Shown: one piece after another, positions 28,794 to 36,880 of the stretch
Layout of the letters: the number at the start of each line of letters is the position of its first letter
Numbering within the stretch: the stretch's first letter is position 1
Assembly (NCBI GenBank): GCA_944392485.1
Contig: CALXWO010000006.1
Location: 18,042-82,041, forward strand
Direction: 5' to 3'
Length of the DNA: 64,000 nucleotides
Source of the DNA: an uncultured Clostridia bacterium
Lineage (GTDB): Bacteria > Bacillota > Clostridia > TANB77 > CAG-508
Program-made: the position numbers and the translations under genes
The notes under the pieces: generated by a model
The model's database searches: none
Told to the model about the DNA's origin: nothing
What the model saw: only the letters and a program-made list of their open reading frames with translations

Positions 28794-29261
28794 ATGGAAT
28801 TAGTAAAAAATATTTTTTTTAATACAGATAAATTAGTACAAAATTCTAAAGTAAAAATTTCATATACTGGTACATTTTTTGAAGATGGCTCAGAAGAAGT
28901 TTATATTCATTATGGTTTTGGACCTTTTTGGGACAATTTGTCTGAAATTAAAATGGATAGAACAGAATTAGGTTTTCAAACAGAAATAGATTTAATTGAA
29001 AGTGATACATTTAATTTTTGTTTTAGAAATGGAAAAAACGAATGGGACAATAATAATTATCAAAATTATGTGTTTGATTTAGAAAAACCTAGTGTTGAAT
29101 TAGTTGCACAAAATATTAGTTCTGCCTTAGACAGACCAAATAGATTAAGGAAATCTTATTTGTGGAGTAAAAAAATAAGACTCGCTATATACAAAATAAT
29201 AACATATGTTCCAAAATTGATTTCAGGAAATTACAAAAAAAAATTATATAATGATAATTAA
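28794..29261 (+). CDS. Starch-binding-like (CBM25/CBM53) single-domain protein
   Basis: A 155-residue protein with no signal peptide. Residues 5-105 match the CBM25/53 starch-binding fold, ending in 'FCFRNGKNEWDNNNYQNYVF', the typical WDNN signature. The C-terminal 50 residues are basic ('RLRKSYLWSKKIRLAIYK') and resemble an amphipathic or surface-binding tail. Stand-alone intracellular copies of this domain occur in Clostridia and may bind storage glycogen; that is inference. ATG 28794 follows AGAGGGG. Confidence 0.8.
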   Translation: MELVKNIFFNTDKLVQNSKVKISYTGTFFEDGSEEVYIHYGFGPFWDNLSEIKMDRTELGFQTEIDLIESDTFNFCFRNGKNEWDNNNYQNYVFDLEKPSVELVAQNISSALDRPNRLRKSYLWSKKIRLAIYKIITYVPKLISGNYKKKLYNDN

Positions 29262-29286
29262 AAAAAACCACTTTTTGTGGTTTTTT
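29261..29286. terminator. Bidirectional terminator
   Basis: AAAAAACCAC TTTTT GTGGTTTTTT stem between the convergent CBM and SDR genes. Confidence 0.85.
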
Positions 29287-30010
29287 ATATTACATATCCT
29301 CCATTTGGCGATATAATTTGACCTGTTGTAAATTCATCTTCTATTAACCATTTTGCACATTTATAAATATCTATTGGTTTCCCAATTTTATTTAATGGAG
29401 TTTCACTTTTTATTTCTTCTTTGATAGCATTGTCTAAGTTACTATTCATATCTGTATCTATTACTCCCGGTGCAATTGAATTAACTCTTATGTTTGATGG
29501 CCCTAGCTCCTTTGCTAGTGCTTTTGTCATTCCTATTATTCCTGCTTTAGATACCGAATATGCAACCTCACATGATGCACCTACCAACCCCCATATAGAT
29601 GAAATATTTATAATACATCCGTTTTTATTATGAATCATATTAGGCAATGTTTCTTGAATACAATAAAATACCGAATTTAAATTTGTATTTAACATTTCAT
29701 TCCAATCTTCATCTGTTATGTCATTAAACATTTGAAGTTTTGCAATCCCTGCATTATTAATCAGCACATCAATGCTTTTAAATTTATTAAGAGTATATTT
29801 TATCATTTTTTTTACTTCTTCTCTTTTTGATACATCTGCTTTATATATTTCAATTTCTATGCCCTGTTCTTTTAGTTCTGTTTTTATTTGTTTTGCTTGT
29901 TTTTCTGATTTATTATAATTAAGTATAACCTTATATCCTTCTTTTGCTAAATTTTCTGCCATGCACTTGCCTATTCCTCTCGAACCACCTGTTATTAGAA
30001 CTGTTTTCAT
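29285..30010 (-). CDS. Short-chain dehydrogenase/reductase (FabG-like)
   Basis: A 241-residue NAD(P)-dependent oxidoreductase. Cofactor motif 'TGGSRGIGK' lies at residues 7-15, 'NNAGIAK' near 87, catalytic Ser in 'NISSIWG' near 137 and 'YSVSKAG' (YxxxK) near 151. It resembles 3-oxoacyl-ACP reductase, but no fatty-acid genes are near, so the substrate is open. Its ATG overlaps the HNH nuclease stop codon by one base (TAATG), so the two are translationally coupled, an unusual pairing. Confidence 0.88.
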   Translation of the reverse strand: MKTVLITGGSRGIGKCMAENLAKEGYKVILNYNKSEKQAKQIKTELKEQGIEIEIYKADVSKREEVKKMIKYTLNKFKSIDVLINNAGIAKLQMFNDITDEDWNEMLNTNLNSVFYCIQETLPNMIHNKNGCIINISSIWGLVGASCEVAYSVSKAGIIGMTKALAKELGPSNIRVNSIAPGVIDTDMNSNLDNAIKEEIKSETPLNKIGKPIDIYKCAKWLIEDEFTTGQIISPNGGYVI

Positions 30011-30402
30011 TAATTTACACTTCCTTTTCTTCTACTTTTTCTTCCATTATTTACATTAGCACCTTTATAAGTACTTGTCAAGGAATGACAGTTTGGGCAT
30101 AATAATATTAAATTTTCTTCTTTATTATTTCTATAATTTCCATCAATATGTTCTATTTCTAATGGTATAGTTTTTGTGTATTCATTCTGCATGCTCCAGC
30201 CACATCTCGCACATTTATTACTATATTTTTTAAATAAATAATCTTTTATGTACATAGAAGTTTGATAAGCACCTCTCATTCCAGTTTCTTGTCCTTCCTT
30301 CCATTTTTTTATATATTCTTCATACTCATATTCTTTTTGACATTTAATTGAACAAAATTTATTTTTTTTAGGAATTTCTCTTTTACAATTAAAACAACTC
30401 AA
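30010..30402 (-). CDS. HNH endonuclease with N-terminal zinc-finger-like segment
   Basis: A 130-residue nuclease. Two Cys pairs at the N-terminus ('CFNCKRE', 'CSIKCQ') form a putative zinc ribbon. 'CARCGW' follows near residue 64. The HNH core is 'LEIEHIDGNYRNN...LLCPNCHSLT' (about 82-112). Such small HNH proteins are found in phages, restriction systems and as homing enzymes. It lies 68 bases downstream of a tRNA gene carrying a group I intron and on the same strand, so a link to intron mobility is conceivable but unproven. ATG 30402 follows AAAGGAGG. Confidence 0.85.
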   Translation of the reverse strand: MSCFNCKREIPKKNKFCSIKCQKEYEYEEYIKKWKEGQETGMRGAYQTSMYIKDYLFKKYSNKCARCGWSMQNEYTKTIPLEIEHIDGNYRNNKEENLILLCPNCHSLTSTYKGANVNNGRKSRRKGSVN

Positions 30403-30445
30403 TATTATTACCTCCTTTTGTCAAATTGACTATCTGTTTGTCGTT

Positions 30446-30470
30446 AAAAAAGATGACTATTGTCATCTTT

Positions 30471-30471
<1 letters not shown>
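30446..30471 (-). terminator. Terminator of the tRNA-Thr transcript
   Basis: AAAAGATGAC ATA GTCATCTTTT type stem directly after the tRNA-Thr 3' end, followed by a T run on the minus strand. Confidence 0.8.
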
Positions 30472-30778
<307 letters not shown>

Positions 30779-30787
30779 ATATTTTCT

Positions 30788-30862
30788 TGGTGACCCGTAC
30801 GGGAATCGAACCCATGTCTCCGCCGTGAAAGGGCGGTGTCTTAACCGCTTGACCAACGGGCC
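30788..30862 (-). tRNA. tRNA-Glu (anticodon TTC)
   Basis: Acceptor GGCCCGT/ACGGGTC, anticodon loop CTTTCAC, TPsiC GTTCGATTC and encoded CCA. Confidence 0.95.
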
Positions 30863-30869
30863 TTATATA

Positions 30870-30901
30870 AATAAATACTAATTTTAAATTAGTATTTATT
30901 T
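30870..30901. terminator. Palindromic hairpin between tRNA-Lys and tRNA-Glu
   Basis: AAATAAATACTAATTT followed by its complement, a nearly loopless AT stem that could end or process the tRNA transcript. Confidence 0.6.
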
Positions 30902-30977
30902 TGGTGAGCCATCCGCGACTCGAACGCGGGACAACTTGATTAAAAGTCAAGTGCTCTACCACCTGAGCTAATGGCCC
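30902..30977 (-). tRNA. tRNA-Lys (anticodon TTT)
   Basis: Acceptor GGGCCAT/ATGGCTC, anticodon loop CTTTTAA, TPsiC GTTCGAGTC and encoded CCA. Confidence 0.95.
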
Positions 30978-30991
30978 ATCTACAAAGATAT

Positions 30992-31015
30992 AAGCAACTG
31001 TTTGCACAGTTGCTT
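30992..31015 (-). terminator. Terminator after the DUF1858 gene
   Basis: AAGCAACTG TTTGCA CAGTTGCTT perfect stem about 60 bases after the DUF1858 stop. Confidence 0.65.
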
Positions 31016-31077
31016 AACTATATTACAATATTTTTCTATAATTGTCAACATTTTTTAAAAATTTTATTGAAAAAATT

Positions 31078-31260
31078 TTATGCATTTAATTTTTCTATCA
31101 ATTCTTCTACATCTATTCCATGCACTTCGCATGCTTCTTCAATTGTTTCTTCTTGTGAAGCAGGACATCCAAGGCAATGCATTCCTGCATCTAATAATAT
31201 ATTTGCTTTTTCTGGTGCTATTTTTAACAAATCCCCTATTTTTGTTGTTTTTTCTATCAT
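31078..31260 (-). CDS. DUF1858 domain protein
   Basis: A 60-residue protein filling one DUF1858 domain: 'IGDLLKIAPEKANILLDAGMHCLGCPASQEETIEEA'. It has the conserved 'GMHCLGCPAS' Cys pair that suggests a metal or redox site. Such proteins are frequent in anaerobes, sometimes fused to hybrid-cluster or sulfur proteins; the role is unknown. ATG 31260 follows AGGAGG. Confidence 0.9.
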   Translation of the reverse strand: MIEKTTKIGDLLKIAPEKANILLDAGMHCLGCPASQEETIEEACEVHGIDVEELIEKLNA

Positions 31261-31388
31261 TGTATTTCCTCCTCTAAAAAATTTTTTTATACAATTTTTA
31301 AATATTTTATCATATTTTTTTAAAAAAGTATAGACAAAATTAATTTTATGTATTATGATGGTAAAAATTGGAAGCGGGAGGTGTTTTT
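31261..31388. other. Intergenic leader of the secretion operon
   Basis: AT-rich. It contains TAGACAAAAT and, about 20 bases later, TATTATGAT, which could be a promoter for the genes starting at 31389. Confidence 0.35.
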
Positions 31389-31541
31389 ATTTTAATCCAT
31401 TTTTTCTGTTTTTTTTATATTATTACTCTTTTTATTGTTTTTTATTCTATTTATTCATTTTTTGATATTTTTATTTTTCACAATATTCACGGATTTAGAT
31501 TAAAAGTCAAAAAAAATTCTTTTAATATTAAGGAGGTATAA
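31389..31541 (+). CDS. Small membrane protein with apparent ATT start, first gene of the secretion operon
   Basis: A 50-residue frame opens at ATT 31389, seven bases after GGGAGGTG, and ends at TAA 31541 directly before the TTG start of the next gene, which reuses its final codons as ribosome binding site. The product has one long hydrophobic segment ('FFCFFYIITLFIVFYSIYSFF') and a basic tail ('HGFRLKVKKNSFNIKEV'). There is no ATG, GTG or TTG in frame near the ribosome binding site. The tight coupling and clean membrane profile argue that it is real. Function unknown. Confidence 0.55.
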   Translation: MLIHFFCFFYIITLFIVFYSIYSFFDIFIFHNIHGFRLKVKKNSFNIKEV

Positions 31542-33261
31542 TTGGTTTTATTTAAAAAACTTTTCTTTTCTTTAATTGTTTCTCTTTTAATTTTTTGTTT
31601 AATTTTTAGTTTTTTTACTCCTATTTTTAATGCAAAAACTATAATTTTTCCATATGCTGTTCATCCATTTGACATAGTACAAAAATATCCCAACTTTTGG
31701 AAATTTATAAAAATATCTTTTGTGTTTAATTTATTTTTTAGTATTTTTGTAATTACAAATTCTTTTTTATCTTTTTTTGTCCCTCAGAAAGAAAAAAAAA
31801 TAAAACTTAATAGACAAAATCATAAGTTAAACAATAATTTATCCCTAATGGTTGGAAATAATTTCCTTACAGGACAAAACCTATATATTGAAGAGGCTGG
31901 TCTTTACCAAAATATTTTAGTTACTGGTACTATAGGTTCTCGGCAAAACAAGTTCTGTTCTCTACCCTTTTTTAGAACAGCTAATTAAATATAAGAACTA
32001 CAAAATAGGTTTTTTAATATTAGATGTAAAAGGTAACTTTTTGAATCAAGTCATAAATTTTTGTAATATATATGGAAGAACTGACGACATAATAGTTGTT
32101 AGCTTAGACTCAAACACTAGGTATAATCCTCTTGATAAACCAAACTTAAAACCTTCAATATTAGCTAACAGATTAAAAACTATATTAGAACTGTTTTCTC
32201 CTAACAACTCAGAATCTTACTGGTTAGATAAATCTCAAGAAATCCTTACAGAATGCATCAAATTGTGCAGAATTTATAACGGAGGATACGTTACTTTTGA
32301 CGAAATTCATAATCTTATCAATCACGAAAATTATTATAAGGAAAAAATAAGTTGTTTAAGAAAATTGTTTCAATCTGGCAACTTAAATCCTGAGCAAATC
32401 TTTGATTTGTATTCTTCTCTATCTTTTTTTGAAAATGAATTTACAAATTTAGATCAAAGAACCAAATCCATTTTAAAATCAGAAATTGGAAGAATAACCT
32501 CCACTTTTGTCTCCGATTTTCATGTTTCTAAAATATTTTGCCCTAATAAAAAAGATATAAATTTTTTTGGTTTTAATGACGTTATACAAAAAGGTAAAAT
32601 TGTAGTTTTAAACATGAACATTGCACAGTATAAGAATTTATCTAAAATAATAGCAGCTTATCTAAAACTGGATTTTCAGTCGGAAATTTTGTCCCAATTA
32701 TCTAAAAAAAATATTATTTATCCAACTGTTTTTATGTGCGACGAATACCATGAATATGTTACTTTGTCTGATGCTGATTTTTTTGCTCAAAGTCGAGAGT
32801 CCAAATGTATAAATATAGTTTCTACTCAAAGTTATTCTTCTTTGCTTAATGCTTTAGGAAACGAGTCTTCTGTTAAAGTAATTGTGCAAAATTTAGTAAA
32901 TAAGCTTTGGCTTAGAACAGATGATATATATACTATAGAATCAATCCAAAAACAAATTGGTAAAGAAGACAAAATTAAAATTTCTAAAAACATATCCGAA
33001 AGTGCAAGTGAGACAAATTATAATTACTTTACCAATTCTCTAAATTCTAAGAAATCCAATTTATCTGAAAGCATTTCTACTATAACGCATACAGATTTTG
33101 TATATGATACAAATTTTTTTACTCAATCTCTTCCCACCTTTACTTGCCTTAGTTTTATTTCTACTGGCTTCTCTATTCTTCCCCCTTGTAAGGTTCAATT
33201 AATTCCATATTTTAAAAATAAAGAAAATGTAAGTTCTAAGCATAATTATAAAATTATTTAA
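31542..33261 (+). CDS. Second VirD4/TraG-like coupling ATPase, read through one CGG +1 frameshift
   Basis: Straight reading stops after 148 residues, inside the nucleotide-binding loop. Skipping the C of CGG at 31941 gives a 572-residue protein (1720 bases = 3 x 573 + 1) with Walker A 'VTGTIGSGKTSSVLYPF' (Gly134 restored), 'LILDVKGNF', and Walker B 'VFMCDEYHEY'. Two membrane helices precede (about 8-28 and 58-80). It is the same general family as the ATPase at 16.4 kb but clearly diverged. TTG 31542 is used, with AAGGAGG before it. It leads into pilin, VirB6-like and PrgI-like genes, so it belongs to a type IV secretion module. Confidence 0.85.
31941..31943 (+). other. CGG +1 frameshift site in the Walker A motif of the second coupling ATPase
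   Basis: Context ATA GGT TCT C GGC AAA ACA. Frame 0 destroys the motif (GSRQN); the +1 frame gives GSGKT, whose Gly is invariant. Confidence 0.88.
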
Positions 33262-33275
33262 AGAGGTGATGTTAA

Positions 33276-33609
33276 ATGAATAAAAAATACGTGTTTTTTA
33301 TTAAATTTTTTATAATGTTGTTTGTTGTTATTATTTTTACTTTTCCAACTGTTTGTTTTTCTGCATATCCAAAACTCGTTTCTACTTTAGTAGATGGCTT
33401 CGAAACCATAAAAGACTGGATAATAAGAATAGCAACTCCCGCAGCTGCTGTAGCTGTACGGCACAGGTATTTTTATGAAAAAATTTAGTTTCGGAGATGA
33501 AGAAAGAATTAGAATAGGTAAAAAAATTATTAGAGGTAGTCTTTTTTCTTATGCTTTTATATTAGCAATTGATTTAATTTTAAGCGCTATACAAGGATTA
33601 ATTGCTTAA
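33276..33609 (+). CDS. VirB2/TrbC-like pilin subunit, read through one CGG +1 frameshift
   Basis: Straight reading stops after 70 residues. Skipping the C at 33459 gives 110 residues (334 bases = 3 x 111 + 1). A signal peptide ('FFIMLFVVIIFTFPTVCFSA') is followed by a short periplasm-facing stretch, a hydrophobic segment ('WIIRIATPAAAVAVGTGIFM') containing the shift, the basic loop 'KKFSFGDEERIRIGKKII' and a last hydrophobic segment. This two-helix layout with a central basic loop is that of type IV secretion pilins. ATG 33276 follows GAGGTGATG. Its stop lies just before the GAGGTG ribosome binding site of the VirB6-like gene. Confidence 0.8.
33459..33461 (+). other. CGG +1 frameshift site in the pilin gene
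   Basis: Context GTA GCT GTA C GGC ACA GGT. The shifted frame continues the membrane helix and the conserved KKFSFGDE loop. Confidence 0.83.
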
Positions 33610-33627
33610 TAAATTGAGGTGTATTAC

Positions 33628-34512
33628 ATGGAATCTTCGGAAGTAAATTTAACACAAGTAATTATTGATACAATTAATAATTTATTTAATAATTTATTTT
33701 CATCTATAGATAATTCGTTATATACAATATTAGATGATTTGTTATTTTTGGATACTTCAATTATTCATGATGGAAATATACAAAAATTTATTGGTAATTT
33801 TAACTCTAGTGGTATTTTATTAATTTGTAATTCTTTATTATTAGGTTTTCTGCTTTATTACTCTATTTCTCTTGTTTTATCTTATTATACATTTTCTAAT
33901 ATACAAAAACCATATCAATTTGTTTTTAAACTGTTTTTATGTGCGGTTATTATAAATTCTTCTGTTTTCCTTTTAGAATATTTTATTGATTTTTTTGCAA
34001 TTATAACCAACCTCATTAGACAAGTTGGTGAAGATATTATAAATGAAAGTATTTGTCTTTCTAAATTTATAGAAAAAATAAATTCTAATGTTTTTATAGA
34101 TAGTACTCTAAATATTTTTTCTTTTGATGGACTTGTTAAAAGTTTTACTTCTGTTGGATTACTAAATTTAGCTATAACTTATAGTATACGCTATATATTA
34201 ATAAAAGTATTTGTTCTTTTATTTCCTTTTGCTGTAATATCTCTTTTGCATCAACACACTGCTTGGATTTTTAAATCTTGGATAAAAATGTTTTTTTCAC
34301 TTATGTTTTTGCAAGTTTTTGTTTCTTTAATACTTTTAATTTCGTTTTCTATAGAAATAAATAGTTCCGATATGCTTTCTAAAATTATTTCCATCGGTGC
34401 TATATATACTTTAATTAAAGCAAATGCCTTCGCAAGAGATTTTATTGGTGGATTTTCTGATAATTTTAGTAATATTTCTTCTTTACTGTCAAGAAATTAT
34501 TTTAAAAAATAA
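33628..34512 (+). CDS. VirB6/TrbL-like polytopic membrane protein
   Basis: A 294-residue protein with a polar N-terminus followed by about five to six membrane helices between residues 60 and 265, the topology of the VirB6/TrbL inner-membrane channel component. 'FAVISLLHQHTAWIFKSW' before the last helices and 'FARDFIGGFSDN' near the end recall clostridial conjugation proteins. ATG 33628 is chosen over GTG 33619 because GAGGTG sits at the right distance. It lies between the pilin and PrgI-like genes. Confidence 0.7.
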   Translation: MESSEVNLTQVIIDTINNLFNNLFSSIDNSLYTILDDLLFLDTSIIHDGNIQKFIGNFNSSGILLICNSLLLGFLLYYSISLVLSYYTFSNIQKPYQFVFKLFLCAVIINSSVFLLEYFIDFFAIITNLIRQVGEDIINESICLSKFIEKINSNVFIDSTLNIFSFDGLVKSFTSVGLLNLAITYSIRYILIKVFVLLFPFAVISLLHQHTAWIFKSWIKMFFSLMFLQVFVSLILLISFSIEINSSDMLSKIISIGAIYTLIKANAFARDFIGGFSDNFSNISSLLSRNYFKK

Positions 34513-34526
34513 TAGGAGGTATTAAT

Positions 34527-34811
34527 TTGAAATTTATTTTCCCTCAAAATTATTCTTTTAAAAACAAACTTTTTGGAATTATAGATTATTCTACATTGTT
34601 TGCTAATATTATTTGGTATGCTTTTATATATTGCCTATTAGATTTATTTATTTTTAATTTTTCTATAAAAATTTCTTTATTTATTGTTTTTTGTTTTCCT
34701 TTATTTATATTTAGTATTGTTGGTTTTAATCACGAAAACTTTATTTATGTGTTATTATATTTGTTAAAATTTATTAGGTCCCAAAAAATATATTTTTATA
34801 GCAAAAAATAA
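34527..34811 (+). CDS. PrgI-like small membrane protein of the type IV secretion module
   Basis: A 94-residue protein starting at TTG 34527 behind TAGGAGGT. It begins 'KFIFPQNYSFKNKLFGIIDYSTLF' and has two membrane helices close together, the pattern of PrgI-family proteins normally encoded immediately before VirB4. Here VirB4 is not next but lies at 45.2-47.0 kb on the other strand, so the module has been split. Confidence 0.75.
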   Translation: MKFIFPQNYSFKNKLFGIIDYSTLFANIIWYAFIYCLLDLFIFNFSIKISLFIVFCFPLFIFSIVGFNHENFIYVLLYLLKFIRSQKIYFYSKK

Positions 34812-34880
34812 TTACTTGTATTTTATTGTAATAGTTCTTCTTAGATGTTATAATTTATATACTAATTTAAAGGAGAAATT

Positions 34881-35855
34881 ATGATGAAAATAGAAAAAAA
34901 AGATAAATCCATGCTTTTTTCCACAACAGAAATACCGGATGTTTTTTTTACAGAATATATGAGTGAAGCAAATGGAGATTATGTTAAAGTATATTTATGC
35001 ATTCTTTTTTTAAGTAAATATGATAAAGATATAAAATTAAATGATTTATCAAAAAGATTAAATATTTCTATTAATATAATTCAATCTGCTCTTGCCTTTT
35101 GGGAAGAACATGGCCTTTTAACTAAAAAAGTAAATGGATATATATTAAATAACATACAAGAAATAGAATTAAACAAACTCTATTCTCCAAATCTTGCACT
35201 TTCTCCAGAAGATATAAAGAAAAATGCAAATGACCAGTATAGAGCCAAAGCAATTGAATGTATAAATAATATGTATTTCCAAGGAATAATGTCTCCTACA
35301 TGGTATAGCGATATAGATTTATGGTTTAAAAAATATGGATTTGATGAGCAAGTTATGATTTCTTTATTTGATTATTGTTTTAATAAGTCTGCTCTACATA
35401 AAAATTATGTTAAAACTGTTGCAGAAGCTTGGAGCAAAAACAATATAAAAACATATGAAGATTTAGAACTTTATTATCAAAAATTTGAAAAATTAAATAA
35501 AATAAAAAAATCTATTGCAAAAAAATTAGGACGATATTCGCCTTTAACGCAATTTGAAGAGGCATATATCGAAAAATGGGTAATCGATTTTAATTATGAT
35601 TTAAATATAATTAATATTGCTCTTAAAAAAACAACTTCTAAGGCAAATCCAAGTTTTGATTATTTAGACAAATTAATAACTGATTGGCATGATAAAAATT
35701 TAAAAACAGAATCAGATGTAACTAATTATTTATCTGAACTAAAGCAAAAAAAGAAAAATATAAAACAGTTAGAAAAGCAAACAAATTATAATAATTATGA
35801 ACAAAGAAATTATGATGATTTGGATAATCTGTATGCAAATAAAAAGAAGGTATAA
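34881..35855 (+). CDS. DnaD-domain replication protein
   Basis: A 324-residue protein. The N-terminal winged helix (about 25-90, 'LNDLSKRLNISINIIQSALAFWEEHGLL' in two parts) is followed by two DnaD/DnaB2 domains (about 115-205 and 215-290) and a Gln/Asn/Lys tail. In low-GC Gram-positives such proteins help load the replicative helicase at origins. The gene is coupled to the dnaC-like gene (next start two bases after its stop), a standard pair. ATG 34881 follows AAAGGAG. Confidence 0.88.
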   Translation: MMKIEKKDKSMLFSTTEIPDVFFTEYMSEANGDYVKVYLCILFLSKYDKDIKLNDLSKRLNISINIIQSALAFWEEHGLLTKKVNGYILNNIQEIELNKLYSPNLALSPEDIKKNANDQYRAKAIECINNMYFQGIMSPTWYSDIDLWFKKYGFDEQVMISLFDYCFNKSALHKNYVKTVAEAWSKNNIKTYEDLELYYQKFEKLNKIKKSIAKKLGRYSPLTQFEEAYIEKWVIDFNYDLNIINIALKKTTSKANPSFDYLDKLITDWHDKNLKTESDVTNYLSELKQKKKNIKQLEKQTNYNNYEQRNYDDLDNLYANKKKV

Positions 35856-35856
35856 A

Positions 35857-36846
35857 ATGAACAATTCTATATTAAAAGATTTATTAAAACAATACGAACA
35901 AAAAAGATTAAATAGTGTACGTGATGCAGAAAAACGCAAAAAGGATTTGTATTTATCAAATCCAAAATTACAAAAAATAGATGATAAATTAAATTCTATT
36001 TCTATTACTGCTGCTAAAAATCTTTTAAAAAATAATTCTAAAAACACTTTAAATGACCTAAAAAATCAAATAGAAAATTTAAAAAAAGAAAAAGAACATT
36101 TATTAAAATCTCTTAATGTTCCTCTAGACTATTTACTTCCTAAATATGATTGTGAAATATGCAAAGATACAGGATATGTGTTTGAAAATGGCAAATCTCT
36201 AATGTGTAATTGTTTAAAACAGCAAATTTATAACATAGAATATAATGAAAAAAACTTAAGTAGTATAAGTAATCAAACTTTTGAAAATTTTAATATTAAT
36301 TTGTTTTCCGATAAAGTTGACGAAAAAAAATACAATTCATCTATTTCTCCTAGAGAAAATATTATAGATATAAAAGAAGCCTCTCACAACTTTGTTTTAA
36401 ATTTTGAAAATCCAAAAACAAAAAACTTATTATTTTCTGGAGGAACAGGCCTTGGAAAAACATATCTTTCAAATTGTATAGTAAATGAACTTATTAAAAA
36501 GGATAAAACTGTTATGTATCAAACTGCACCTGTTATGCTTGACAATTTGATTGCTGATTTGTTTGCAAAACCAGAAAACCAAAATGGCATTTCAAAAAAT
36601 TTGTTGTCTGCAGACTTGTTAGTAATTGATGACTTGGGTACAGAAACAATGAACAGTATGAAATTTACTGAACTTTATAAAATAATAAATACTAGATTAT
36701 TAAATCCTAAAATAAAAACAATTATTTCTACAAACTTAGATTTAAAAGGTCTTTTTAAAACCTATGATGAACGTTTGGCTTCAAGATTTGTAGGTTACTA
36801 TGATATTTATAAGTTTTTTGGTGAAGATATAAGATTAAAAAAATAA
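35857..36846 (+). CDS. DnaC/DnaI-like helicase loader ATPase
   Basis: A 329-residue protein. A coiled-coil N-terminus (about 15-100) leads to a zinc-ribbon-like 'CEICKDTGYVFENGKSLMCNC' region (ligands CxxC and CxC), then an AAA+ domain with Walker A 'GGTGLGKTYLS' near 190, Walker B 'LLVIDDLGTE' near 252 and 'STNLDLKGL' sensor region. It loads the replicative helicase together with the preceding DnaD-type protein. ATG 35857 follows AAGAAGG. Confidence 0.92.
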   Translation: MNNSILKDLLKQYEQKRLNSVRDAEKRKKDLYLSNPKLQKIDDKLNSISITAAKNLLKNNSKNTLNDLKNQIENLKKEKEHLLKSLNVPLDYLLPKYDCEICKDTGYVFENGKSLMCNCLKQQIYNIEYNEKNLSSISNQTFENFNINLFSDKVDEKKYNSSISPRENIIDIKEASHNFVLNFENPKTKNLLFSGGTGLGKTYLSNCIVNELIKKDKTVMYQTAPVMLDNLIADLFAKPENQNGISKNLLSADLLVIDDLGTETMNSMKFTELYKIINTRLLNPKIKTIISTNLDLKGLFKTYDERLASRFVGYYDIYKFFGEDIRLKK

Positions 36847-36870
36847 CGAAAGAGAACATTCTCTTTCGTT
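36845..36870. terminator. Bidirectional terminator
   Basis: AACGAAAGAGAA CATT CTCTTTCGTT stem followed by T run, between convergent dnaC-like and ileS genes. Confidence 0.9.
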
Positions 36871-36880
36871 ATTTTTTATT

